A DNA stretch of 64,000 bases from Dactylellina haptotyla (lineage: Eukaryota > Ascomycota > Orbiliomycetes > Orbiliales > Orbiliaceae): assembly GCA_031310005.1 (NCBI GenBank), contig CM062387.1, positions 1,860,001-1,924,000 on the forward strand, read 5' to 3'. Below the pieces are notes generated by a model that was not told the origin of the DNA, did not search any database, and worked only from the letters and a program-made list of their open reading frames with translations. Position 1 is the stretch's first letter, and every line of letters begins with the position of its first letter. Shown in pieces: positions 54,937 through 64,000 of the stretch. Position numbers and translations under genes: made by a program.

Positions 54937-56910
54937 TCACGCGGCAGCAGCGTGAATGACATCCGCCGCCTTCTCAGCAATCATATAAACCGGGACCGCA
55001 ACAAACAACCCCGGAATCTTGGGAAACACACTCGCATCAACAACTCTCAACCCATCCACGCCTCTAACCCTGAACTTGGAATCCAACACCGCCTTAGGGT
55101 CCGAATCCGGGCCGATAGGACAGGTGCACGACGCGTGGTGACCCCAAGCGTTATTTTTGATGTGCTCTTGAATCTGCGATGTAGACGAAATGCTCGCCAT
55201 CGGCGACTCCTCTGCGAACACGCCAGGAATCAATCCGGACGCCGCATTATTGATCTTACGCGCCAGAGTGACGGCTTCGACCATGGCGTTGAGATCGCGC
55301 GAGGCAGCGGAGGAGGTACCCGTGTCAAAGTAGTTGAAGTTGATGATCGGGGTGTCCTTGGGGTCTGCGGAGCGGAGGGCGACGGTGCCTGCGGTGTTGC
55401 CGGTGTGCGCTTTGAGGATGGCCCAGGTCCAGTGTTTGTGGTCGGAGACAGCGTCGGCAGAGTAGCCTGGATAGTAGCCTTTGAAGTTTACGGGGCCGGC
55501 GAACATGAAGATGTCCGGGTCGCCGGTGGATTGGCTGGTTTTCTTGATGATAGCTTCTGCGAAACCGTTGGATTCGTAGGGGCTTGAATCACCTTCCGAC
55601 CAGCGCTCGAGGCAGGGGTCTTCACCGTTGTTGAAGGTGCAGCCTTCGAGGAGGGCAAAATCTTCGGGAACAGTGGAGACGACACCGATTTCGTAGCGGT
55701 CTTGCAGGTTGGTACCCACGCCTGGAAGGTCTTTGACGACCGGGATGTTGAAGCTTTCCAATTCCGCTCGCGGACCGACACCGCTGAGCTTGAGAAGCTG
55801 TGGGGTGTTGAAAGCGCCTGCGGAGAGGATAACCTCGCGAGTGACTCTGACTGTGCCTGGAGCTCCGGCGGCAGCAGAGCCGGAACGAGGATCCGCGCGG
55901 TAGAGGGACTTGCCGTCAAGGAACTCGACACCGACAGCCTTTGGTTTAGCACCAGTGGTATCCCAAATTATCTTTGTGACGAGACAGTTTTGGCGGATGT
56001 CAAGCTTGTACTTCTTGCTGCCGTCCGAGTTCTGGGCGTTGGCAGTGTCAAGGATGAACTCTCGAGGGCCAGTGCGGTGGTTGTTGCGACGAGCGAGTGG
56101 GATCTGGTAGAGACCTTCACGAGAGTCACGGCCGGGGAGACCAGAGTTCATATCCGCCAAAAGGACCTGGACGAGATTGGTGACCGAGGTCAAAAGGGTG
56201 GTGATAAGGCCCTGTCCCATAGATACGGCGGCGCTGATGAGCTGCGCAATAATCTTGGTATCCTGGATAGCCAATCCGACGTCGACACGCTCGGTCCACA
56301 GCCAACCATCGGTACCGTGACCGATAAGGCTGTTAGGATTATAATTGACATGCTCAAGACGGACGAAATATTGCTTCATGTTGGAGGCACTCCACGAGCT
56401 GTCGCCGGTAAGAGTTGAAATGTAGTTCCAGTCGCTGTCGTGTGGATTCACGGTGATGAGGGCATTGTGAGAACCGCACCCACCGAGGGTACCGGCACGA
56501 GGGTACAAGATACCCTTAAGATCAGCACCAGATGGGGGAGCGGTGCCAACGTAAACTTCACCATTTGGTAGATCATAGACGGCCTTGGAGTCCTTGGCTT
56601 GGCGGACGGGGTCCTGGTAGTGGTTAACGTAGTAGTCCCATCGCATGGACTCGTCCTCGGTGGAGAGGCCGTGGAAGGCGGGGACCTGTTCGTTCAAGTT
56701 TGCGCCCTGGTCGTCACCGGCTTCGATGAGGAGTACTTTATGGCCGAGTCTGGCGAGACGGGCGGCAACGGGGCCACCGCCACCGCCAGAGCCGACGACG
56801 ACGTATTCATAGCCGGTCAGCTCGACACGCTTGTGCAGCGGGGAGGCGACGACGACTGATGCTGTCAGCGCTAACTGGAGCAGAGTTGAAGACGAGATGA
56901 AACGGACCAT
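54937..56910 (-). CDS. Secreted GMC oxidoreductase (AA3-type)
   Basis: A single exon of 657 residues from the ATG at 56910. The signal peptide is about 1-22, followed by KR (HKRVEL). FAD-binding features: YVVVGSGGGGGPVAARLAR and VLLIEAG (Rossmann GxGxxG), the GMC signature PRAGTLGGCGSHNALI, and GAFNTPQLLKLSGVG. Near the C-terminus lie HHASCTCPIG and GLRVVDASVFPKIPG. The first catalytic His is likely in WGHHASC; the usual second His/Asn-Pro position reads as LFVAVPVYMIAE, so the second catalytic residue is not obvious. The family oxidises alcohols or sugars with flavin; the substrate is unknown. The single exon and high-GC coding differ from the intron-rich genes nearby. Confidence 0.88.
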   Translation of the reverse strand: MVRFISSSTLLQLALTASVVVASPLHKRVELTGYEYVVVGSGGGGGPVAARLARLGHKVLLIEAGDDQGANLNEQVPAFHGLSTEDESMRWDYYVNHYQDPVRQAKDSKAVYDLPNGEVYVGTAPPSGADLKGILYPRAGTLGGCGSHNALITVNPHDSDWNYISTLTGDSSWSASNMKQYFVRLEHVNYNPNSLIGHGTDGWLWTERVDVGLAIQDTKIIAQLISAAVSMGQGLITTLLTSVTNLVQVLLADMNSGLPGRDSREGLYQIPLARRNNHRTGPREFILDTANAQNSDGSKKYKLDIRQNCLVTKIIWDTTGAKPKAVGVEFLDGKSLYRADPRSGSAAAGAPGTVRVTREVILSAGAFNTPQLLKLSGVGPRAELESFNIPVVKDLPGVGTNLQDRYEIGVVSTVPEDFALLEGCTFNNGEDPCLERWSEGDSSPYESNGFAEAIIKKTSQSTGDPDIFMFAGPVNFKGYYPGYSADAVSDHKHWTWAILKAHTGNTAGTVALRSADPKDTPIINFNYFDTGTSSAASRDLNAMVEAVTLARKINNAASGLIPGVFAEESPMASISSTSQIQEHIKNNAWGHHASCTCPIGPDSDPKAVLDSKFRVRGVDGLRVVDASVFPKIPGLFVAVPVYMIAEKAADVIHAAAA

Positions 56911-58941
56911 GATGAACGATAGTTGATCAACCGAAAGGAAACACAAATAGACCCTCCGTTGATAACGATCGCCCTTTATAAGCAATCCGAGGCTTCATGG
57001 GTTCCATGTATGATGCGGGAATATAGGGGGGGTGGATTAGGCCTGTGCGGGCTACAAGGAGCAGGCGCGGAAACGGGGAAGCGAGGTTTTTAGGGAATGC
57101 ATTAGGGAAAAGGTTCCGCATAGAGCATGAGCATAAACACGAGCATTTTCCAATGAAGCATGAGCAGCGTGCTCGCGCAGGAAGCGATATGGTGATGCTA
57201 GGTAGCTTTGTCCAGGGGGACAGTTCTGGAAAAGGCAGTCGCTAATGTGGGAAGCGAGCTCTGCGCTCGGATTCTAGCTGCTTGTGATCTCATTCCGGAC
57301 GCCACTGACGGAAAAGCACACGAAGCCTTGACCAATGGGGCGTAGTAGATAGGTTTTTAGAGGCCAAGAAGATGCAAAAATTACCTGGCGGAGTGAAACC
57401 CGAGAAAGACATTGTCTTTTGTGTCCAAGATTCGCAAGATCCGGGGTCTCAGGTCAGATCCAGATCGATCTCCGTGCGATAACTCGATTGACGATATAAA
57501 ATAGCCTCGGCTGGTTCAGAGTTATTCGCTTGGCGGGTGGGGTCTTGCCGGGGTGTGTTGTGGAGCCACTGACTCGCTGGCCGGGATGGGATATATCGAT
57601 GTTTTATATCAGCCGCAGGTAGCGACGACTCGAGCAGGACTCTGCGGTGCTCGAGGTCGGGGTTAGTTAGGGTTGGTGTAACCGGCTTCGGTTTGTGGTT
57701 GAGAAATGCGAGATGCGACTGCTGTTCCTGGCTGTGACGTGTATATATATTCGTGGGATGAATAGATGTGGACGAATCTGGAATACCAATTGCCGTCTCA
57801 CTATATTGATAGCAGCTTGTGTCGATTGCAAAGTCATCTTCGCAGATGGCGAGTCGAGAACCAGCTGAATATCAAAGGATTTGGCGAATTGGGACCATAC
57901 TGCAAATCTCAGCTGAGTCCTTGGCGGCAGATGCATCTAGCTGGTAACTTAAAGAAACCCGGCCAATAACTGTTAGCACCTCAAACGCTGGTTACTAAAG
58001 CGACAGAGGTAGCAATTCGGAAACACCCTCCATATAACCCATTTATATCATACTGTATCCTAAAGAATTACCATCGATTTTATCAGTGTTATTGAGGTTT
58101 ATATTCTGGAGAGGACCGCCAAGGCAGGGTCGCGGCAGGATGGGCAGTCGGGGGGATATTCTCGCCGGCGGCCGAAAGACACTCGCAACACAACAACGCC
58201 AATTTGAGCTTGTGCCCTTTTCGACCAGCCCAGCTGGGCACAACGTTATGAAATTACTCTGGCTGATTCGTGTGCTCTACCATATAAAAATTGAGAGGAA
58301 AACGGGAATATGAGGTAGAACGGGCTTGGTCACACTCTTGGGACTTCTTCTAAGCCAATCAAAAGCAAACGCCCAGAACGGCAAGGCTCTGACAGAATGG
58401 CCCTCCTGCGTGACGAACCCTGTGCGAGTCTCTCGTGAAGCTTAAATATTTGCTGCAGCGATTCGGATACACGAGACTTATGTAATAACTCTACCCAGAC
58501 GTGACGCGGCATAACGGCAGGCATGCGTCAAATCTGGTCTCATCTAATGAGCCACGCGGGAGAAAGGCAACATGACAACCCCGATGGCCGAATTCAAGAT
58601 GGTGCTTTCACAGAGTGTTTTCGATACAGCGAAATTGAGATCGAATCAGTGCGGCGTGGTTTAACGCCTGGGGCACCAACAGCTTGTAGTGCAACGACTC
58701 TCTAAGGACTTCTATATAATTGTAATCCATTCTCTCCTTCTAGCTCTCTCTTTCTCCTTCACCTCCTCATCAGCTTCGCTACCAGTCACCCACCTTTTTC
58801 TCCACCATCCTCAGTTGCAATATCAATCGATCCCTTCAACACTTTCTCCCTAAAAAGCCATTGCCAGATTCATCAAGTGCAACCTCGCTTCCGTTTCCTA
58901 TTCCGACAAATCCAACATATCCCAACACAACCATCCGCAAA
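56911..58941. other. Long divergent intergenic region
   Basis: About 2 kb between divergent genes. The GMC core promoter is at the left; a long CT-rich leader (about 58730-58860) precedes the right-hand gene. Short open frames at 57045, 57667 and 58086 lack splice sites or domains. No gene or transposon seen. Confidence 0.45.
56975..56984 (-). promoter_or_regulatory. TATA-like box of the GMC oxidoreductase gene
   Basis: On the minus strand this reads TTATAAAGGG, about 65 nt upstream of the ATG at 56910, a normal distance for a fungal core promoter with a short leader. Confidence 0.5.
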
Positions 58942-59830
58942 ATGGCCTCCACAACCGCCGCTCCAACCGCCAAGAATGGCAATACTGTTGTCCTGTACGC
59001 TTTCGAAAAGCACCCGAACACGCCTACCTCCTCCGGCTTCTGCCAGAAGATCGAGTGCTACTTCCGATTCGCCTCGATCCCGTACACTCAAACCGACACC
59101 CTCCCGCACAAAGCCCCCAAGAAGAAACTCCCCTACGTCACCGTCGACGGCGTCGTCATCCCAGACAGCCAGTTCATCGTCAGATACGTCAAGGAGAACG
59201 GTGTCGCCGATCTCGACAAACGCGCCGGCTTGACCCCGCTCCAGGTTTCAGAGAGCTTGGCTTACCGCGGCTTCTGGGAGGAGGCAATCTACCCCGCCGT
59301 CGTCAGGAGCAGATGGTTCTCCAATGTCAACGAGCCAGTTATCGCCAAGGAGGTCAGTATTCTCACCCTTAAAAAGAATAATCATCCATATTAATATAAA
59401 TGGTACATATACACAGATCTTCGGTGACCTCCCCCTCTTCATCCGCGTCCCCCTCCGCTGGTGGTTCCGCCGCAGCCTGACCAACGCCCTCACCCAGCAA
59501 GGTATCGGCCGCCACACCGACGCCGAAGTCGACACCATCCTTCGTGAGGCTCTTCTAGCTCTCGAAGTCCGCCTCGCACCCACCGAAGCCTCCACCTCTC
59601 TCACTCCGTGGTTCCACAATACCGCCACACCAACGGACATCGACGCCGTCCTCAGCGCCATGCTCATCAACATTCTCGGAACGGAGAGTAACCCCTTCTG
59701 CAAGCAGATCGTCTTGCAGAGTAAAGTTTTGCGCGGGTACACCAAAATGGTCGTGGAGAGCTACTTCCCGGAGTTCACTACCGTTTTGGGAGAGATCAAA
59801 GGAGCAGAGAATACAGATGGTCAGGAGTGA
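58942..59830 (+). CDS. Fax/metaxin-like GST-fold protein
   Basis: Two exons (58942-59352, GTCAGT donor; 59417-59830) give 274 residues. The N-terminal thioredoxin-fold part has FCQKIECYFRFASIPYTQT, followed by KKKLPYVTVDGVVIPDSQFIVRY, matching the pattern K-x-P-x-V...I-x-D-S-x-x-I of failed-axon-connections (Fax) and metaxin-like GST proteins. The C-terminal helical domain includes YRGFWEEAIYPAVV and HTDAEVDTILREALLALE. No signal peptide; a short disordered N-terminus precedes the fold. Fungal members are implicated in stress or xenobiotic responses only by family resemblance; glutathione activity is not established. The ATG context (CAAAATGGCC) is strong and preceded by a CT-rich leader. Confidence 0.8.
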
Positions 59831-60438
59831 ATGGTGCCAGAACACATCATTTATTGAACTATCTTTTCCTCTGCATTTCTTATTATTACCCATTTCTGTG
59901 GTGTGAGATAGACCCTGCGGATACATTTTGGTAAGAAAAAACTATATTTAATTCATGCAGGGTCCATCGGCTTGTTTTTGATTCACCACATTTAGATCTT
60001 GGCAGGATAGGACCACTCGGTCGTATGGCGCCAAGTATCTCACGCGAGAAAATTAAGATAATTACACCGTTAATACATAATTAATATTCCCTTTGCTCAC
60101 GTTTCTTTCTAGCTTTCAAGTTTCTTGCAGCTTGCTTTCGGGTTGTGTTTTTGCTGGTATTTCGTTTTATAAATTGGTGTTTCCTTTGTTTTGCCTTATT
60201 GCTCTTAGTCTTTCCTATTGTAAAATAGTAGAATTCAATATCGTACTCCATACCACTAGATTCAGCGTCATATAATAAAGTGAGAAATCAGGTTAACATG
60301 GAGAGAGTATATATTATATCAACGATAACTAATTACATCTATCGCACGTCAATCCACTACATTAAACTACATTAAATTACATAAATTACACGCACCGTAA
60401 TAAAAACAGGCGGTGTCCTTCAGAATGATAATAAAAGA
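59831..60438. other. Intergenic region between convergent genes
   Basis: AT-rich 3' flanks of two convergent genes. No gene seen. Confidence 0.45.
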
Positions 60439-62679
60439 CTAAAAACGCGTCTCGTAATACTCCAACCCCAACCCAACAGCCTCACACTGCTCCCGTTCGC
60501 TCAACGCCACCGTCCCACCATTCCACTCGATCAACCGCATCAACGGCGTCCTAATGTTCACGCCCTCCCATTTCCCTGTTGCCGCGATCTGACTCAACGT
60601 AGTCCAGTACCCTCTGGCCTTCAAATACCCGCTCTTGGGGTTCGGATCTCCGTTCCAGATAAACGCGGACCAGTAGTCCATCGCTAATACTTGCCAGGGG
60701 ATGTCGTTCTCGTCGCGGATCATGCGCTCGCTGTCGACGAGTTCGCCGCGGACAATGTCGACTTCCCCGCTGTGACATTTGAAGTATTCGGCGTTCGGGT
60801 TGCCGTAGGGGTAGCCTGGGGTCACGGGGGCCTGGCAGTATTGGCTCGTGTAGCCGCGGGGTTGGTAGGTGCGGTTGAATTCGTAGGCGTGGAATGTCGG
60901 GAAGACGTGGTGTTTTAGGCCTGAGTAGGCGGTTGCCCATTGTAGGCATTTGAAGGCTACGTCTGTAAGGACACGTTGGGTGACGTTGAAGGCAGCGAGG
61001 GTGGGGTCGCCAGGGGGCGTCGGGAACGCCGCGGAGTTGGCGTAGGGAGTTAAATTCACACCGGCGACTTGGCTGGCGAGGTACAGGAAGGTAGTGACGT
61101 CGCTGGTGATGCCGTAGTATGGGGATACTTGGATGGCAGCTTCGTCGCGATTGAAGCCGCCGAGAATGGGGACGCTAGCGGCGTAACCCTTGCCGGTCAG
61201 TGGGAGCGCGCTGGTCTTGAGGAGATAATTGTCGACGACGGGGTAGGAGGAGCTGTTGCACATATCATGTCAGCAATTATTCTGATACTTTATCTCGGAT
61301 ACCAGGATGAATTTACCGGCCAAGGGTTGCAATTGGCATGGCAGCATTCGAGTTTAACAAGGTAGCATCGACATTGGTCAAGCAAGTTTGGACGTCAGTG
61401 GTTGTATTGCAACCGGTCCCAGCGAGAACAGACGGGCCGTATAGGGCGGTGTAGAGGGCAATGCTTGGCCAGTCTCCATAGTACTTGCTCGGGCCGACTC
61501 CGAGAGGGATCGATTCCATAACCGCGCCGACGAAGGAATCCTTGAATTCTTCAGAGGCTAGCAATACTCTCACCGCACCAGCACCGGCGGAATCGCCACC
61601 GATAGTGATACGGTCAGGATCTCCACCGAACGCGACAATATTCTCCTTAACCCACTTCATGGCGGTCAAGATATCACCGATGCCGTAGTTACCCGTGATT
61701 GTAGTTCCATTGATGGCGAGAAAGCCGAAATGGCCGAGTCTGTAGTTAATCCTAACCATAACGAGATCGCCGCGGCCGGCAAGATTGACGCCATCAGTAT
61801 TTCCTTGATCTCCGCTGTTCTGCGTGAACCCACCGCCGTGAATCCAGAAGAACACAGGCTTCAGGTTTTGCGCGGGGGCATCGAGACTAGGGATATATGG
61901 TGTAGCGACATTCAAAAAGAAACAATCCTCGGAGCCCACTGGCAGGCCGGTAACACCGTATATCTGCGTACACCACGAGCCATACTCTAGTGCGTCGACG
62001 CTGCCAGGAGGGGTGTATAGAGATGTATGCTTGAATCTTCCTGGGTTCTGAGCGTAACGGATACCCGTAAACCTCACACCAAAGGCATCTCGGAATCCTG
62101 TTAGCGTATTCTCCCCGTAAGGTACCGTGACCTGGTACTTCTCAGAGGTATCCCAGAATGTCTCGTTGCTGATTGGTGCGCTGTGGGAGCACAATGCTGG
62201 AAGCTCACGGCCGCAGTCTAAAGCTCGGATTTTTCCGGTAAGGTCGATCGTCCGGCAGGTGTCCTTGGTCTTCGGGTTGCCGTCGACATAGTCTGCGACC
62301 CAGAATTGCTGGCTGTATGAGATCTTACGCAGGTACGCCTGGTATGACAGCGAGTTGTTCACGCCGGCTGTGAAGTCCTGGATTTCTGGCGACCAGAGTG
62401 TTTCCGAGAAAGCCGAGCATAACTCCTTTGCGTCAGCGAACGTCTTGGGCTTCTCGAGGAGGATAGCGGACGATGTCTTGTTGGAATATTTCCCTGCAGG
62501 TTGCGTTGTTAGTCTTCACCAAACCCACTCGGAGGGCATTGACCGTGATTCTTACCGAAGAGATCATTTTCCTTGAGAATGGTAATGGACGTTCCTAAAA
62601 GCGACGGATTGGCCGCTCCGGCTACCAATTGAGCGGCAATCACGCCGGTAATCCCGAGGGTTCCCAGAAGTTTCGCCAT
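60439..62679 (-). CDS. Secreted type-B carboxylesterase with C-type-lectin-like N-terminus
   Basis: Three exons (62679-62556, 62493-61317, 61252-60439) give 704 residues. The signal peptide is about 1-23. Residues about 40-148 look like a C-type-lectin fold: TFADAKELCSAF, SQQFWVADYVDG, a mid Cys in KDTCRTIDL, and the terminal CGRELPALCSHSAP. The esterase follows: RYAQNPGRFKHT, the oxyanion loop WIHGGGF (about residue 260), and the nucleophile elbow GGDSAGAGAV (GxSxG, about residue 342). A catalytic Glu (ILGGFNRDEAA region) and the C-terminal His segment are plausible but not assigned firmly. The enzyme should hydrolyse carboxylic esters outside the cell; the lectin-like module may bind sugars. 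Both introns keep frame. Confidence 0.83.
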
Positions 62680-62745
62680 TGTCTCTACCCTCTACCTTGA
62701 AGACTAGTTCGAACGTCTGAAACCCCAAGAGGAAGACATGTCCAA

Positions 62746-62751
62746 TATATA
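62746..62751 (-). promoter_or_regulatory. TATA-like box of the carboxylesterase gene
   Basis: TATATA about 65 nt upstream of the ATG at 62679, within CTTATATATTGG on the minus strand. Confidence 0.45.
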
Positions 62752-62847
62752 AGAGAACACAAACCATGGTCCAGAATTGTCTTGGGGCCCTTACTCATGA
62801 CCCCGTATTTTGTGGAGAACCAGAAAAGCTGATTTTAGATTACCCGG

Positions 62848-63228
62848 TTAGTCTTCCATCCCCAGATTAATGTTTTTCTTGCAAAGGCTGTGCGCGATGC
62901 TGAACAATAAGATCGGGTTCCTTTTCACAAGCAAATGCACGTGTAAGTTGCCCTTGGGTTCTATGGTTTCCCCTGCAGCGAAAATGCATATCCTAGACGG
63001 ATCGAATTCATCCGGGGCGTTCACTACCAGTGGATTACACCCTTGCGCGTTGTAATTGTGGGTCTTGCCCACCAAACTCCACCAGAATCCGCTTTTGAAT
63101 CCCCAAGAATCCAGGGAGTACGTACATCTCGATATTCGGCAAACAATAGATTCGGTAAAGAATAAAACCCTTGAAAGCATTGTGTAAACCATCATTGCGT
63201 ATTTAACCTGGAGAGAAATTAAAAACAA
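62848..63228 (-). other. Possible small-protein relic
   Basis: About 113-126 codons, Cys-bearing, with the segment NYNAQGCNPLVV and DEFDPSRICIFAAGE. Hydrophobic N-terminal residues and an acceptor-like CTCTCCAG just upstream leave the start open. No family recognised. Confidence 0.2.
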
Positions 63229-64000
63229 AATCCATCAGGAGTTCAGATACGGTTCGCATCAGCGATCAGAGCCTCGAAAAAATTATCAAAAGAGCCAACG
63301 CGCCAAACGGTGTGATGACGAGTCCTCGGATCCATAGTTCCCCGTCACGACCCTCGCGATTGGGTTGGCGGGAAAAGTGAGACCGAGAGATATAAAGCTT
63401 AAGTCGTATAAGCTATAAAACGTACTTATATGCCGGCAGCTAAGCTTTTCCGTGGTACCAAGGCACGTACAAGCATTCGACCCGATCGAGTTCACCTTGG
63501 CGTGCTGCCTTACGCTTCGAAAAAAAATTACCTGGTCGCTGGGAGCCGCAAAACCAACAATATTCGCTACCGCGCTGTCCTGATTGGCAGTTTCTAACCA
63601 GGAGTAGGTTCTTAGAGTATATAATGGATACTGGGAACCTCGTAGATTTTATTTTGTGTTTTACCCGGCGACAGCGTTAGAATACACTGCTGGTTCGTTG
63701 ATACAAGCAGTGGAGCTCGGCCGATCTGTAGCGCGTCCAGACCACCGCGCCACAGTACTAGTATCTAGATGTCTGCTCGACTCCGGGGTTTTATCCTATT
63801 CGGTTTATTTCGGGGTTGTGAACAAAAATAATAACCAAATAACGTTTTGTTGGTCGCTGAATATTGGGGAACCGATATGAGACTACACAATGGCCAAGAA
63901 TGAGATAAAAAAAATACAGAAAAAAAGAGGTCGCAAGCAACAACGAGCCAAAAAGATTTAATCTACAACAACCCGGATTCGCGCCTCGTCACCGACGGCA

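Larger units (their letters stand above)
62680..64000. other. Right-end intergenic region
   Basis: 1.3 kb. A minus-strand open frame (63228-62848, 126 codons) has patches like small secreted fungal proteins (HNYNAQGCNPLVV, FDPSRICIF) but no clear signal peptide; I treat it as a possible relic. The final 150 bp are A-rich. No other gene is visible up to the window edge. Confidence 0.4.

Noticed and set aside
56911-58941. Search for a hidden gene or transposon in the 2-kb gap
   Set aside because: No paired splice signals, terminal repeats or domain-like translation were found.
1-64000. tRNA genes, CRISPR arrays, biosynthetic core enzymes (PKS, NRPS, terpene synthase)
   Set aside because: No B-box-like GGTTCGANNCC element in a cloverleaf context, no regular spacer array and no core-enzyme motifs were seen on either strand.

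Overview
The window reads as nuclear DNA of a filamentous ascomycete (Pezizomycotina). Genes are split by many 50-75 bp introns with GTAAGT/GTATGT donors and CTAAC/CTAAT-like branch sites. Families present include Zn2Cys6 regulators, WSC-domain secreted proteins, GMC oxidoreductases, fungal MAPEG and a YVH1-type phosphatase. The order or genus cannot be fixed from sequence alone. No tRNA, rRNA, CRISPR array or intact transposon was seen. All gene models below were spliced by eye and checked for reading-frame phase.

Layout. 1-7.1 kb: two divergent secreted proteins, a 39-residue cysteine-rich tandem-repeat protein running off the left edge and a four-WSC-domain protein in nine exons. 7.1-10.5 kb: gene-poor, AT-rich DNA. 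10.5-15.5 kb: a MAPEG membrane protein, a large secreted protein with dibasic sites, and a small secreted protein. 16.4-30.8 kb: the most unusual stretch, with six BTB/POZ-fold genes or relics (two damaged), a Fic-domain protein built like animal FICD, and two further secreted proteins. 31-42 kb: an F-box protein, a YVH1-type phosphatase, a GFA-domain protein, a protein with a Gly/Ala-rich hydrophobic core, and hypothetical or broken genes. 42.3-46.7 kb: a full-length Zn2Cys6 regulator and a divergent 134-residue mini Zn2Cys6 protein. 47-64 kb: a small Cys-rich protein, a three-repeat secreted protein, a pseudo-hydrolase, a secreted GMC oxidoreductase, a Fax-like GST-fold protein and a carboxylesterase with a C-type-lectin-like N-terminus.

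How the genes may work together. Most appear to be single transcription units and no classical metabolic cluster is seen (no PKS, NRPS or terpene synthase). The BTB genes and the F-box gene belong to families that often serve as substrate adaptors of cullin ubiquitin ligases. The Fic protein has an N-terminal membrane anchor, an intact HxFx(D/E)GNGRxxR loop and an S-x-x-x-E-N inhibitory motif, the layout of the ER AMP-transferase FICD. Clustering of BTB paralogs at different stages of decay points to a fast-evolving birth-and-death region. Any functional link between BTB, Fic and secreted proteins is inference.
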